Shown here piece by piece: positions 52,424 through 63,621 of a stretch of 64,000 bases of DNA. Location of the stretch: NCBI GenBank assembly GCA_963576475.1, contig OY754979.1, forward strand, positions 29,901,578 through 29,965,577, read 5' to 3'. The DNA comes from Molanna angustata (taxonomy: Eukaryota; Arthropoda; Insecta; Trichoptera; Molannidae). Numbering within the stretch: position 1 is the first letter of the stretch; the number at the start of each line of letters is the position of its first letter. The notes beneath the pieces were generated by a model that was given only the letters and a program-made list of their open reading frames with translations, was not told the DNA's origin and did not search any database. The position numbers and the translations under genes were made by a program.

Positions 52424-55400
52424 CCTAGTTTCTGCAGCCAATATGTAACCCTTTGCCTGTGCTTTGACCAAATCAATAGACGTTTCTTTCTTAGGATCAA
52501 CGATTAATCTCCCTCCAATAGGATCGACAAGCTTGGCACTAATAGCCTGCTGTAGTGGAACAATATGCCCATCTTCGGGGTCTTTCACAACCGTACTAGA
52601 CGGATCCACTATCCCCTGATCTATGCAATCCGTCAAAGTCAATCGTTTCCTGTCGATGACACTTGTCGTTATAAACGGATCATTGAATCCTCCGGTTGTT
52701 GGGTTATACACTCCAAAATCGAGACATTCGTTAAGTGTAAAGCTTCTCTTGGGTGTCATCAATAGACCACATTCGAGAGCAGCCGGTAGTGTATGCAATT
52801 TAGATGTTTCCGTGTCTAATATGTTTCCTTTTTCAGCATCCATCAGCCCTTTACGGAATGCTTCCGGCAATTTCACCAACTTCTTTTTGAGATTATCTCT
52901 AATGAGCGCCGTATCCGAATCTATATAGCCCAAAGTGGCTGCGTCTTTAACGGACAAAATCTCATTGCTTCGTGGATTCACGAACCTCGCAGATTGCACG
53001 TCCAGCAATTTCATTTCTATGGCTTGTTCGAACGTCAGAGGTTCTTGAAGGTATATGATCAAACCGTTTTCAAAAATAATACAGACCGATTTTGAACGCC
53101 CAGACTGAGGGTCAAAGGCTGCTTTCATATTAAGATCAATAGAGCCTTCGTCGATAGCTGATTGGAGAGTTTTGAACTTACCAGTTTGAGGATCTTTGAC
53201 AACGGCAGATTTAGGATCTATGTATTCAAAACGCAGAGCTTCGTCGAGAGTGAATTCTCTTAATATAGGATCTTTGTCTTTAGTGTAATCGATAGAAGAC
53301 CTACGGATGCTTCTAGAGGAAGTCAACGGTTTAATGATAGTAACTAAATGACCCTTATCTAAGGCAACATCTAAATTATAAGCCCTCTTCATTTTAGAAT
53401 CTAAAACTCTTCCTTTGGTAACATCAATATCACCATTTTCAATAGCGGCAGGAAGAGACTTCAATTTATTGGAGACGGGATCTTTAAGAGCGGTTGTGTC
53501 AGGATCTATAAAGCCACTCATAATTGCTGCATTTAAATCTAAGAACTCGCCAGAAGTGGGATCGACAAATTTTCCTGTATCCGGTCTAAACAACCCATTC
53601 TTTACTGCTTCCTCTATAGAAAGATTCTTACTACTAGTTACAACTAATCCCCTAAGCTTAGCTTCAATGAGATTGATAGAATTTCCATTGGGAAGATTAT
53701 AATAGCTATTGTTTTCATCTAAAATATTAGACTTAATAGCTTCTGGCATTTTAACATATTTACTAGACTGAATGTGCTTAATTAAAGATGTTTCTGGACT
53801 AATAAGTTCTTCTGCAATAGATTCTTTAAGAGTTAACGGTCGATCTGTAACAGGATGTTTAAATTTAGATTTATCAATGTCGTATAAACCCATGGCTAGA
53901 GCATCATAAAGTGAGAATGCGGCACCTTCTATATCCACAATCAAACCTAAGTCCATAGCTTTATTGAGAGAAATTGAAACATCAGAATTTGGTTCAGTGA
54001 ACATACCACTTCTTCTATCGACCACTCCTGTACGGCATGCTTCAGCTAATGATAAAGGTTTTTCAGATTTCTTATCAAAATAACACAAATACTTGGGATT
54101 TATTATATACTTTCTCATCGCCTCGTGAAGAGTAATCTTTCTGCTTGAAGCAGGATCGACAATTTTTCCAGTTTTTTCATCATAGAGACCTTGATGAATA
54201 GCTCTTTGTAATGAAATGCTCGCCTTGCTATCAACCAAGAGACCAATTTCAAAAGCTTCCTTAATTGTCATTTCACTATTATCTTTATTAATATCTTTAA
54301 CCATACCCGTGATACTATCAACAACTCCGGTTTTTAAAGACTCAGGCAATGAAATCTTTTTCCAACTTCCAGACCTAACATCTTTTACATGAACTGAGTC
54401 AGGATCAATGAGATTTAATTTGATAGCTTCAGCAAGATGATATTTCTTTCCAGTATTTGGATCCATAAAAAGACCTGTTCGTTCATCATAAATTCCCTTA
54501 GACACTGCTTCACTGAGAGACATTGGTTTACGGACTTCAATCAAAACTCCACGCTCAAAAGCTTCTTGGAAATCAATTTTTTCTCTGTCACCCATAACAA
54601 TTGTACCTGTTCGAACATCAACAATTCCCCTATCAACAGCAAATTCGAAAGGAAGAACCTTTCCATCAACATTGACAAGAGTTGATTGAGGATCAAGCAT
54701 TCCTTTTTTCAAAGCCCTGTCAGTTGCAAGTTTTTCTCTACTTTCTGGATGAACAAATTTACCTGACTTGGGATCATAGAATCCTTTGAAAACTGCTTCA
54801 GGCAAACTAAACTTACGCTTTGCTGGAATGATCAAACCTCTTTCGGAAGCGTCAACGAATGTTATTTCATCTCCTTTCAGTGGATCTCTAGCTTTCCCTA
54901 GTTTAGAGTCAATAATTCCAGATTTGATTGCATCTCCTAGAGTAATAATTTCACTGGTTTTAGAATCTTTAACTGTCATAGCATCAGCATCAATTTCACC
55001 TTTTTTGATAGCATCTTCTAGAGTTTTTGTTCTTTCATCAATTGTAAACAAACCTGAATCTGGATCATAACAACCTTGGACAAGACCTTCCTGAAGAGAC
55101 CAAGGTTTTTTATCACTCAAAAGATATCCCTTTTCATTCGCCACATCTAGAGGCATTAGAGGATTTGTTATAATACCCGCATCGTCATTTAATAATCCGG
55201 TTTTGATAGCATCTTGTATTGTAATCAATTTATCACTTTGATCATCTTTAATTTTCACAGAATCAACTTCACATAAATTACTTGAAATAGCTTCCTTTAT
55301 CTTCACCTCATTGCCTGACCTAGGATCTAATATTTTCCCTGTTTTTGAACGATAATAACCTTTTTCGATAATATCAACGATGGACCATTTGAGTTGTTTG

Positions 55401-58400
55401 GTGGTAACATAACCTCTTTCATACGCAACATCCAATGTAATAAGACTACCTTCTTTAGTGTCTCTCAATTTACCTGTTTCAGAATTGACAAGTTTCGTTG
55501 TTAAAGCATCTTCAAGAGAAACAAAAGCATTAGCTCTTGTGTCTTTCACTTCAGATATAGAAGGGTGAACAATTGATCTTTCAACAGCCTCATCTATAGT
55601 AACCTTCTGACTTGTAGACATGTCTCTCACTTTTCCTGTCTTTGGATCATACAAATTCATTTTGATGACAGCTTCTAAAGAAATAGGTCTCCGTGAACTA
55701 ACTGACAATAAGCCTTGCGAGAATGCTATTTTCAATTCAATTTCCCGCCTCGACTCTACATCAATAATAATTCCATGATGAAGATTTACAAAACCAATTT
55801 CAATCGCTTCAGTTAATGTAACTACTTCATTATTTGTTGGACTTCTTATAGAGATGGAATCTGGATCGATGATTTTAAGACGTAAGGCATCAGCAAATGA
55901 GTATACTTCACCCGTATTTGGATCTGTATATTCAACACTGTCAACATTGAATGCACCAGATGTTATTGCATTTTCGAAACTAATAGGTTCGTGAATGGCA
56001 TAATGGGGTTGTTCTTCAATTATCCATCCGCGTTCAATACATTCAAAGAATGGTACTCTTTTGCCAGATTTTGGATCTACCATATGTCCAGTATTTTTGT
56101 CAATCAATGGAATTGCCATAGCTTCTTCCATTGGATAAAACTGTTCACCTTTAGCATTAAGGTCTTGTACAAATAAGTTTTGTGGATCAGTAGCTAAGTA
56201 GATCATGTCTATGAATGAAATTTTTAAACCTGTTCTTGGATCTACAAAAATTTGCCTCTCGGGATCATAAAATCCGAATTCTGTGAGTGTTTCTGGAGAT
56301 AAATTTCTAAAAGCAATAATGGGTGGTTTTTCAGTAACAATCGAAACACAGTTTTTAGAAATAATATCTACTAAATCCAATGGACTTACTTCATTTTGAT
56401 TTAGAGCATCTTGAATAGTGAGATTTGATTCTTGATCATTGATTAGCATACGACAAACTTTTGGTTCAATTTTTCTTAGATTAATTGCATCACCTAAAGG
56501 CATTCTTTCATACAAGATTTCGACTTCAGGTGGAACTGCACTTTGAACATAAGCTGTTTTTTCCATTGAAATAAAGTCCGCAACAATTTTTGATTTATCT
56601 ACCAATGATGGTTTACTTTCAGGAATTTTAAATGTTATACCTTGTTCCTCTTTAGTAACAGGCATAACTTCTGATTTTACAGATACACTAGTTGTTTTGA
56701 CGGACTCGATTGTGTCAGTTCTATGAACTTCCTGTGGAATAGAAGATGAAACTAATATTTCCTCTTGGATATTGACTGCTTCAGAAATTGGTCTTTCTTT
56801 TCGTAGATTTTTCTCAGATTCTTCATGGATTGCCAGTGGTTCTTCTTTGGATATTTTAGGTTTTCTTGAAGGAACAATGGGAGCCGTGGTTGACTTATCA
56901 CCTTTTTGAGGTATTTTTTCTAAAGACTGTTCATTTCTTACAGGAACATTTTCTTTATCAGGCGATTTGGTTGTCAAACTTTTTATGCCTTTCGCAATTG
57001 CCATTCCTGCTATAACAGGTGAAGCAACGACAGCAAGTATTCCCATTTTGGCAGCATTTTTAATATCAATTGATTTTCCAGTAGTTTTATCCTTCACTTT
57101 ACCGGTTTTGGGATCAATAATGCCTTTCTTCAAGGCATCTTTGACAGTCACTTGATTTCCAGACTGAACATCATAAATAATTGAGTTGGGGTCAATGATA
57201 TTCTTTTCTAATGCTTCTTTAAAAGTATAAAGCTTTTTAGGGTTCTTTGGATCCCTGAATTTATCTGTTTTCTCATCATATATTTTTTCATAAGCCTCAA
57301 TTAGAGTCAATAATTCTGTTTTAATTTCAATAACTTGGGAAACAGTCTCCACGGGTGATGATTCAATGGAAGTATCCAAAATACCTTGATTTATTGCCTC
57401 AGAAATAGTCATAGACTTGCCGGTATCCGGATTTTGATATGTGCCAGTTTCAATATCAACCAATCCCTGCTTTATTGCATCTTCAAAATTTACTTTTACT
57501 TCTTTAGTTGTAAAGTGTTCTTTACTAGTGTGTTCATCTTTGATAATTCCTTTTTCTCTAGCTTCTTCGATGGATATGACTTTCCCAGTCATAACTTCTT
57601 GAACCTGGTTGGCATTTAATAACACATAACCAGAAACAATTTCAATCATTTTGGTAGTGATCGTATGGTGAGATGTAATTGTCTCAGTGACAGATGTTAC
57701 TCCTCCTGTTGTTGTAAATGAAACAAGTTCTGGAAGAGGTTTGACAACAAGTAAACCTTGTTCAATTGCCTCAGATAACGGCACAACTTCATTAGTTTTA
57801 GGATTAGTAAATGTACCTTTTTCCGAATCGATCAACTTTGAATTAAGAGCGTCATTTATTTGAACCGAATCTCTACTATTTGGGAAAGGAATAGCCATGA
57901 TAAAGTTGTTTTTGATAGCACCTTCAATGGGTGTTTTAACACCGGTTATGGGATGAATGATGTTCTTCGAATCGGCATCAACTAAGCCTCTTTGAACAGC
58001 AACAGGTAAAGTCATACCTGCAGGTGGTATATCCTCTATAGGAGACTTTCCTGCAGATTCCTTGACAAAAACGTTAACCCCAACAGCAGACAAGAGATCT
58101 AATTGCCCACTTCTAGTCTTCACCAATGACTTATTTTCATCAACATTTCCTTTAAATATTGCTTGTTTCAAAGTAATTTTTTGTCCTTCTGTATCAACCA
58201 GCTTAGAGAGTGGATCAACAATATCACAAACTATGGCTTCCCGCAAAGAAAGATGATCGCCTGTTTCTGGATGTATAATCTTACACGTTTCAGGTTCAAT
58301 GAGACCTTGTTCAGCTAATTTTGGAACAGATAAACTCTGAGCTAATGGAATAAGCAGATGATTTGTGCCATCTGGATCTAACACACCTCTTTCCATTGCT

Positions 58401-61400
58401 TCATTTATGTTGAGTATATCACCACGTTGAGGATCCATAATAGATCCTTTGTTACCGTCAATTATTTTTTTAGATACAGCCTCAGAAAGAGTTAACTGTT
58501 CACCTGTAGGTGAAACAAAATTGTCTTTTTTATTTAAAATTTCAGCTGTTTCATGATCAACCATTCCCTTTTCTACAGCTTCTTTAGGACTTACTACCTT
58601 CTTTCTCATTTTTTGGAGCACTACTTGTTTTCCAACCTTTTCAGGACTCAGATCAAAAGATCGAGCACTACCAATCGTAACTTTAAACTTCGGTTCGGTA
58701 GTTATTCTAGCACGTGTCAACTCTGCTTCAGAAAGTTCTTTGGGTGAATCGACATAAGTGACTATATCTACTTTTTTATTGGTATCTACAGATTCCATGA
58801 TTTGCTTGGCATATTGAGGTGTAATGAGACCCTTTTTAATGGCTTCTTCAAGATTCAAGTCTTTTCCTGTTAAAGGATCTTTTACAAAAATGGACTTGGA
58901 TACAACGTCTGTTACTTTCGTAACAATATTTTCAGGGTGGACTTCAGTAACTACACTTTGTTTCGAAACAATGTCTTCCATCATAGCGTTATCAATAATA
59001 CCTCGTGACAATGCTTCTTCTAATGGAATTTGTTCCCTAGTTTTAGGATCAGTTACTAAAACTTTCTTTACAATTTCAACTGTATGTTTTCTTTCTTCAT
59101 CAATGAGTTCTTGGAGTTGTTCGGGTTTCAATATCCCTGATTCCAAAGCTTCTTTTGCAGACATTTGTTTCCCTGTAGCTGAATTTGTTATGACAAATTC
59201 AGAATTCCTAGTTGTCATTGCATATTCTTTAGTAGGAGAATCCGAAATCATAGCTTTCTTAATTATTTTAAGGGTTGTATTCTTTTCAGACGTAACGAAC
59301 TCCTGAATTTCTTCTGGCTGAATATACCCTGATTCTAAAGCATTACTGACTGAAATTTTCCGTCCTGTTGTCGGATCTGTGATAATCATGTGTGAATCTA
59401 GTTCTTTTACTAATTGTGAATCAAATGGTTTATGTTCCTCCAAATTTGGATTAACGACTTTTTTAATTATTCTTACAGTGGAATGTTCAGGAAGTCGTTT
59501 CGATTCTTCGGAAGATATCAAACCTGATGATAATGCTTCTTTGAGAGACATTTCTTTGTCAGTTGATGGGTTAATTACTTTGTAATTTACTCTGGCTGTG
59601 ACCAAATCTTCTTCTAGGGGTTTAATTTTTTCCTTTGTTGGAGATTCCGCAACATACATTTTTTTAACAACTTTGACTGTTGCATGCTTTTCTGAATCAA
59701 TAAGTTTTTTGAATTCATCCGGCGAAATAGTTCCAGTATCCAAAGCTTCTTTAACTGTCATTTGTCGTCCTGTGCTGGGGTCAGTAATAATAATTTGTGA
59801 ACTTGTTTGTTGTTTTATGACACTAGTTACTCTTTGAGGTGATTCAGCAATAAACTCTTGTGCTTGTTCATATTTCTTAAGAGTATCTTCATCTACTAAT
59901 CCCCGTTCATACGCTACTTCGATTGGCAACTTTTCACCTGTTTTAGGATCAACGACCATTGCACTTTTAATAACTTGTATGGCTTTAGCACCGGCAACCA
60001 ATGGAGCCCCTATAACTGCTAAAACGCCAAATTTAGCTGCATCCAAGATATTCATTTTCCTACCAGATTTGTCAATATAGTCACCAGTTTTTTCATCTAT
60101 GATACCTCTTTTAAAAGCTTCTTTGATTGATATATCTTTTCCATTTGTTGGATCTTTGACTTTGACAGCATTTGGATCAATAGCCCCATTTTTAACAGCG
60201 TTAATTATATTTTCCGATTCCCCTGTATTTGTAAAAATTACAAGTGCAGTTGCTGGATCATATATCACTCCGGGAGCTAACTGTGAAGGCTCTGGGGGAT
60301 GGATATCAGCTTCTGGACTTTTTATCTCTGTGAATATAGGTGGGTTATTATCTAAAATACTCGATACCTCTATAACATCTGGTTGTCCAGTTACTTTGGT
60401 AATCTGAATTAATCTTTGTTTGGCCGAATCTTCTTTTATCCTACTACCTAAAATAACTAAATTATTTTCAATAGCTTGTTGCATTGGAATGTATTTTCCC
60501 ATTCTCTTATATTGTCCAGTTCCATTTAATACACCTTTTTCTAAACTTCTTAAAAGTGTTATTTCTCTACCATTTTTTGGATCAATGACAACAGCAGAAT
60601 TTGGGTGAATTATCTTTAGTTTTACACACTCTTCAAAACTCACTAGTCTATCCGTGCCAGGTATGATAAAAAGTCCAGTGACAGGATCAAACAGAGATTG
60701 ATCAATAGCTTCGGCCAAATACCAGCCATCAGGAGGCAGTTCAAAAACTTGCTTTTCCATAGATTTACGTTCTGAAGTTAGGAAGTTGGTAGTAGCTGTT
60801 TTACTCGATATAGTAGTTGAAGTATGGTAAGTAGTTTGTGAATCAGAAGTTTCCATTCTTTCTTCTGGTTTTAGGACTGAATATTTTTTTTCAATTTGCA
60901 AAGATCTCTGTGGTGACTGATGATCTACTCTAACAGGCTCAGTTTGAGTAACAGGACTTTTCACAGAAGTTGTTGGATCTTTGACAAAAGACTTTTTAGT
61001 AATTTTTAGTTCAACAAACTGTCCCGAGCCGCTATCTTTTCTAACAGCTTTGTAAGAAGGACTTGAAATTTGTTCAACAACTTTACTGTCCTGAAAATCG
61101 ATTCCAAGTAAACCCTCATCCAAAGCTTGCTGAATAGGAATAATAGTTCCTGATGTTGGATCCGTGAATGTTTGTGTATTTTCATCTATGAGACCTCTTC
61201 GGACTGCTTCCGTAAAAGAAATAATTGTATCAGACCTAGTTCCTAAGTTTGAGTTAGTAATTGTGACATAACGCTTTACAGTCTTTGTGACCGTCTGAGT
61301 TGTTAAAGTAATATTTAATAAAGAATTCAACAAAACCGCGCCTTCTGGAGTAATTAAGTTAACTTCCACTGCCTTGTCGAGTGGCAGAGGCTTCGATGCT

Positions 61401-63005
61401 GCAGAGTCGAACAAATACCCTGTATGTGGATTTAAGATACCTTTAAAAACAGCATCAATAACACTTAATTCAATGGAATTTTGGAAAATACCTACCTTAC
61501 GATTTAACATTTCAAATACTTCTGGACGGATAGCACCTGTTTTAACTCCCTCCTCCATGGAAATAATTTTAGTTGGCGTAATAGAAGTAACTATGCATCC
61601 ACCATTTTGTCCTGAGATTAACCCATCATTAATAGCTCTATTAAAGGACATAAACTCATTAGAGTTTGGGTCACGGAACCCATCAATATCAAATAATGAT
61701 TTCTGTGAAACAGATGTGATCAAACCTCTGTCCACAGCTTCAGGAATGGTACAAATCTCACTAGTCAAATTATCCCTAAATCTAGTAGTATCAGGAAGAA
61801 TAATTCTTGAAGCCAAAGCTTCAGAAAGAGATAAAAGTTCGCCAGTTTTCGTGTTAGTAACTGATTTAACAGTATCACTGTCTAAAACACCTGAAGAAAT
61901 TGCCTCTAAAATGTTCAGTTTGGCCTTATTTAGAGGAGAAGAAATAAGCCCACTTTTATCCATCAAAGAATTATCTACAACGTCTTTCAATGTCATCGGC
62001 TTACATAGCAATCTTCTTTTATGTCCCTCACTAAATTTAATCTTCTCTTTAGAAATAGGATTAATGTATCTACCAAATTTAGGACTAATAATTCCCTTTT
62101 GAACAGCTTCGCTCAAAGTTATTTTACGATCGGTATGAGGATCAACTACTTCTCGAATCTCTGGATCAATTAGTTGGTTTTTGATAGCAATATCCAATTG
62201 GAATTTGTTTCCCGAGTTTCGGTCCACGATCCAACCAGATTCGTCTTCTACTAAACCCTGTGAAATGGCATCTGATAAGGATATGGCGCTCGATTTTATT
62301 TTAATAATCTCATTATAAATTAAATAGCCGCGTTCATAAGCTTCTGACACACTGATGAAAGTTCCGTCTGGCAGATGGAACAGTCCCTTTTGTAAATCAA
62401 CTTGTCCAACATTCATAGCTTCAGCTATACTCATGCCTTGACCGGGTGTCTGTCTTGGTTCCGAAATTACCTTTATTCTTTTTTCCGCTGGATCAGAGAA
62501 TCCTTGTTCAGCATCATACAATTCTCTCTGGATGGCTTCTAATAAAGAAACTTCTTTTCCATCTTCAGTTGTGCCGCATGGACCGACGAGCCTTGCGGCC
62601 AGCTTAGGGTCGATGAGCCCATCTTGGGCAGCTTGTTCTATAGGCACACTCTGTCTATTATCAATACTGGTGATGATTCGTCCAGTTCTTACATCCAATA
62701 TCCTCATGCTAATGGCTTGACCGACAGTAAGGACTTCTCTAGTTTCGGGATGTACAATTCCTCTTGAATCGATTATATTGGGTCCATCATACATTCTATG
62801 GACTCTCTTAAGATTCCTGAGGTCAGCGGTGCCATTGGTCTCCTTGTTATTAATTATAGTCGTGGATTTGAAGATATTCTGCGAATTGACTTTGCCGTTG
62901 GTCACAGTGGAGTCGTAAGGGGATTTTGAATTGACTGTAACAGTTGTACGAGAGGGAGATGAAACACCATCTGTTTCTATTTGTTCTGTTGTTGTTCTGG
63001 TGTAT
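52424..63005 (-). CDS. shot: shot exon 2: giant plectin-repeat exon, about 3,527 codons
   Basis: A single uninterrupted 10,582-nt coding exon; acceptor TTTTCTAG, donor AGG|GTAAGTC; phase 2 in, 0 out. Rough residue map: 1-80 Ser/Thr-rich leader; 80-640 plectin repeats block I; 640-755 Ser/Thr-rich linker; 755-2010 block II; 2010-2170 Lys/Glu/Ser-rich linker; 2170-3527 block III. The repeats follow the plectin (plakin) pattern 'LS--EA---GLID--TG---DP-TG-----EAI--G'; by length there is room for about 80 modules of some 38 residues, which I did not count one by one. In long spectraplakin isoforms such repeats act in junctional or filament linkage. Many antisense frames are only shadows of this exon. 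The long-frame start at 63103 is intron read-through, not a start codon. Confidence 0.95.
56500..56975 (-). other. shot: Linker B of the giant exon
   Basis: About 158 residues without plectin-repeat pattern, rich in Lys, Glu, Ser and Pro ('SPDKENVPVRNEQSLEK', 'VPSRKPKISKEEPLAIHEES', 'ESVKTTSVSVKSEVMPVTKE'). It divides plectin blocks II and III and is probably disordered. Confidence 0.8.
56970..57065 (-). other. shot: Hydrophobic Gly/Ala segment, copy 2 (giant exon)
   Basis: Residues 'NAAKMGILAVVASPVIAGMA' run on into 'IAKGIKSL'. This is a hydrophobic stretch within the plectin blocks that parallels 59958-60055. It is too Gly/Ala-rich for a certain membrane segment; it could be an amphipathic helix packed on the repeats. 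Confidence 0.7.
59000..59820 (-). other. shot: Four enlarged plectin-like units with TVKIIKK segment
   Basis: Four units of 67, 68, 64 and about 66 residues each join a plectin half-module ('ITDPSTGRQMTVKEALDTG'-like) to an extra basic segment of the type TVK(V/I)(V/I)KK ('TVKVVKK', 'TVRIIKK', 'TLKIIKK', 'TVEIVKK'). Two are followed by 'SPTKE'. The surrounding repeats lack this insertion. Confidence 0.8.
59958..60055 (-). other. shot: Hydrophobic Gly/Ala segment, copy 1 (giant exon)
   Basis: Residues 'LDAAKFGVLAVIGAPLVAGA' run on into 'KAIQVIKSAMVVDP', the same type as 56970-57065. The shared pattern is AAK-G-LAV--(A/S)P--AG-A------IKS. Confidence 0.7.
60745..61080 (-). other. shot: Linker A of the giant exon
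   Basis: About 110 residues rich in Ser, Thr and Gln ('SVKSPVTQTEPVRVDHQSPQ', 'TSDSQTTYHTSTTISSKTA') between plectin blocks I and II, probably disordered. Confidence 0.8.
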
Positions 63006-63517
63006 CTAGAAAATAAACAATAATAATAAGTCTGATGGACAAACCCGTTTTGAAATAAATTTACAAAAGCCCAGGAACATTGAAATAATCCACTTTTGTA
63101 CATTGATTATTCGATTTTATGACAATTTTATAACCGACTAACAACGTATTTTACTGAAAGAATTGTTTGTTGTCTAATTTCTGCACTCAATTTCTTCATT
63201 GTAGGTATAAGATAAATAATAGTTTTTTTCTGAGTAGGTCTGTTTTATATAAAAATATTATAGGCAGGTTGATATAAAAAATGCATTGCTGGTAGGTTGA
63301 CATGAAAAATCTTCCTTGTAGGTTGACATGAAAAATATTGCTGTTAGGTTGACATGAAAAATATTGCTGTTAAGTTGACACGAAAAATATTGCTGGCAAG
63401 TTGAGATGAAAAATATTCCTGGTAGGTTGATATGAAATATATTGCTGGAAAGGTTGACATGTAAAATCTTCCTAGCAGGTTGATAATATTATTATGAAAA
63501 ATGATTGTAGTACTAAC
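63006..63517 (-). other. intron between exons 1 and 2
   Basis: Short AT-rich intron; its part next to exon 1 is the 26-bp minisatellite at 63263-63485. The remainder shows nothing recognised. Confidence 0.7.
63263..63485. repeat. Minisatellite, 26-bp unit, about 8-9 diverged copies
   Basis: 'aggttgacatgaaaaatatt' followed by 'gctgtt' recurs about every 26 bp with substitutions ('aagttgacacg', 'aagttgagatg', 'aggttgatatg'). It ends some 30 bp below the donor of exon 1. Confidence 0.88.
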
Positions 63518-63621
63518 TGTGATGTATACTGCGTGGTGTGCTCCGATGTGGCAATGTCGTGCATGTTGAACTCCTGTCGGAACGATCGCACCGAGCGAGG
63601 AGCCATTGCCTCCACCAGACG
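63518..63621 (-). CDS. shot: shot exon 1 in window: end of the plakin region
   Basis: Phase 0 in, 2 out; donor CA|GTTAGT, acceptor TATCCACAG. It encodes 'RLVEAMAPRSVRSFRQEFN' and 'HDIATSEHTTQYTS', with a Gln codon completed by the giant exon. The basic 'PRSVRSFRQEF' segment follows the plakin domain in spectraplakins. Upstream exons lie beyond the window. Confidence 0.9.

Larger units (their letters stand above)
295..63621 (-). other. shot: shot (spectraplakin) locus, internal part, 49 exons
   Basis: One minus-strand gene runs through nearly the whole window. I placed 49 exons by GT donors, AG acceptors and spectrin or plectin repeat sequence. Their lengths sum to 18,594 nt, exactly divisible by three, and each junction keeps phase, which strongly supports a single transcript path. 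Domain order is plakin end, plectin repeats, then spectrin repeats, which is the order of long spectraplakin isoforms (Drosophila Shot, C. elegans VAB-10, vertebrate MACF1/dystonin). Both ends of the gene lie outside the window, so no promoter, start codon, stop codon or poly(A) site is visible. Family assignment is secure; the exact orthologue name rests on recognition of segments such as 'NNAIVEDLDKREEAYAAVK'. Confidence 0.93.

Noticed and set aside
61374..62102. Plus-strand 242-codon frame
   Set aside because: It is antisense to the giant plectin exon, whose repeat composition leaves long open antisense frames; no family resemblance.
63006..63103. Start of the plectin open frame at an upstream Met
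   Set aside because: This part is intron read-through above the acceptor at 63006-63007; exon 1 joins in frame, so no start is needed here.
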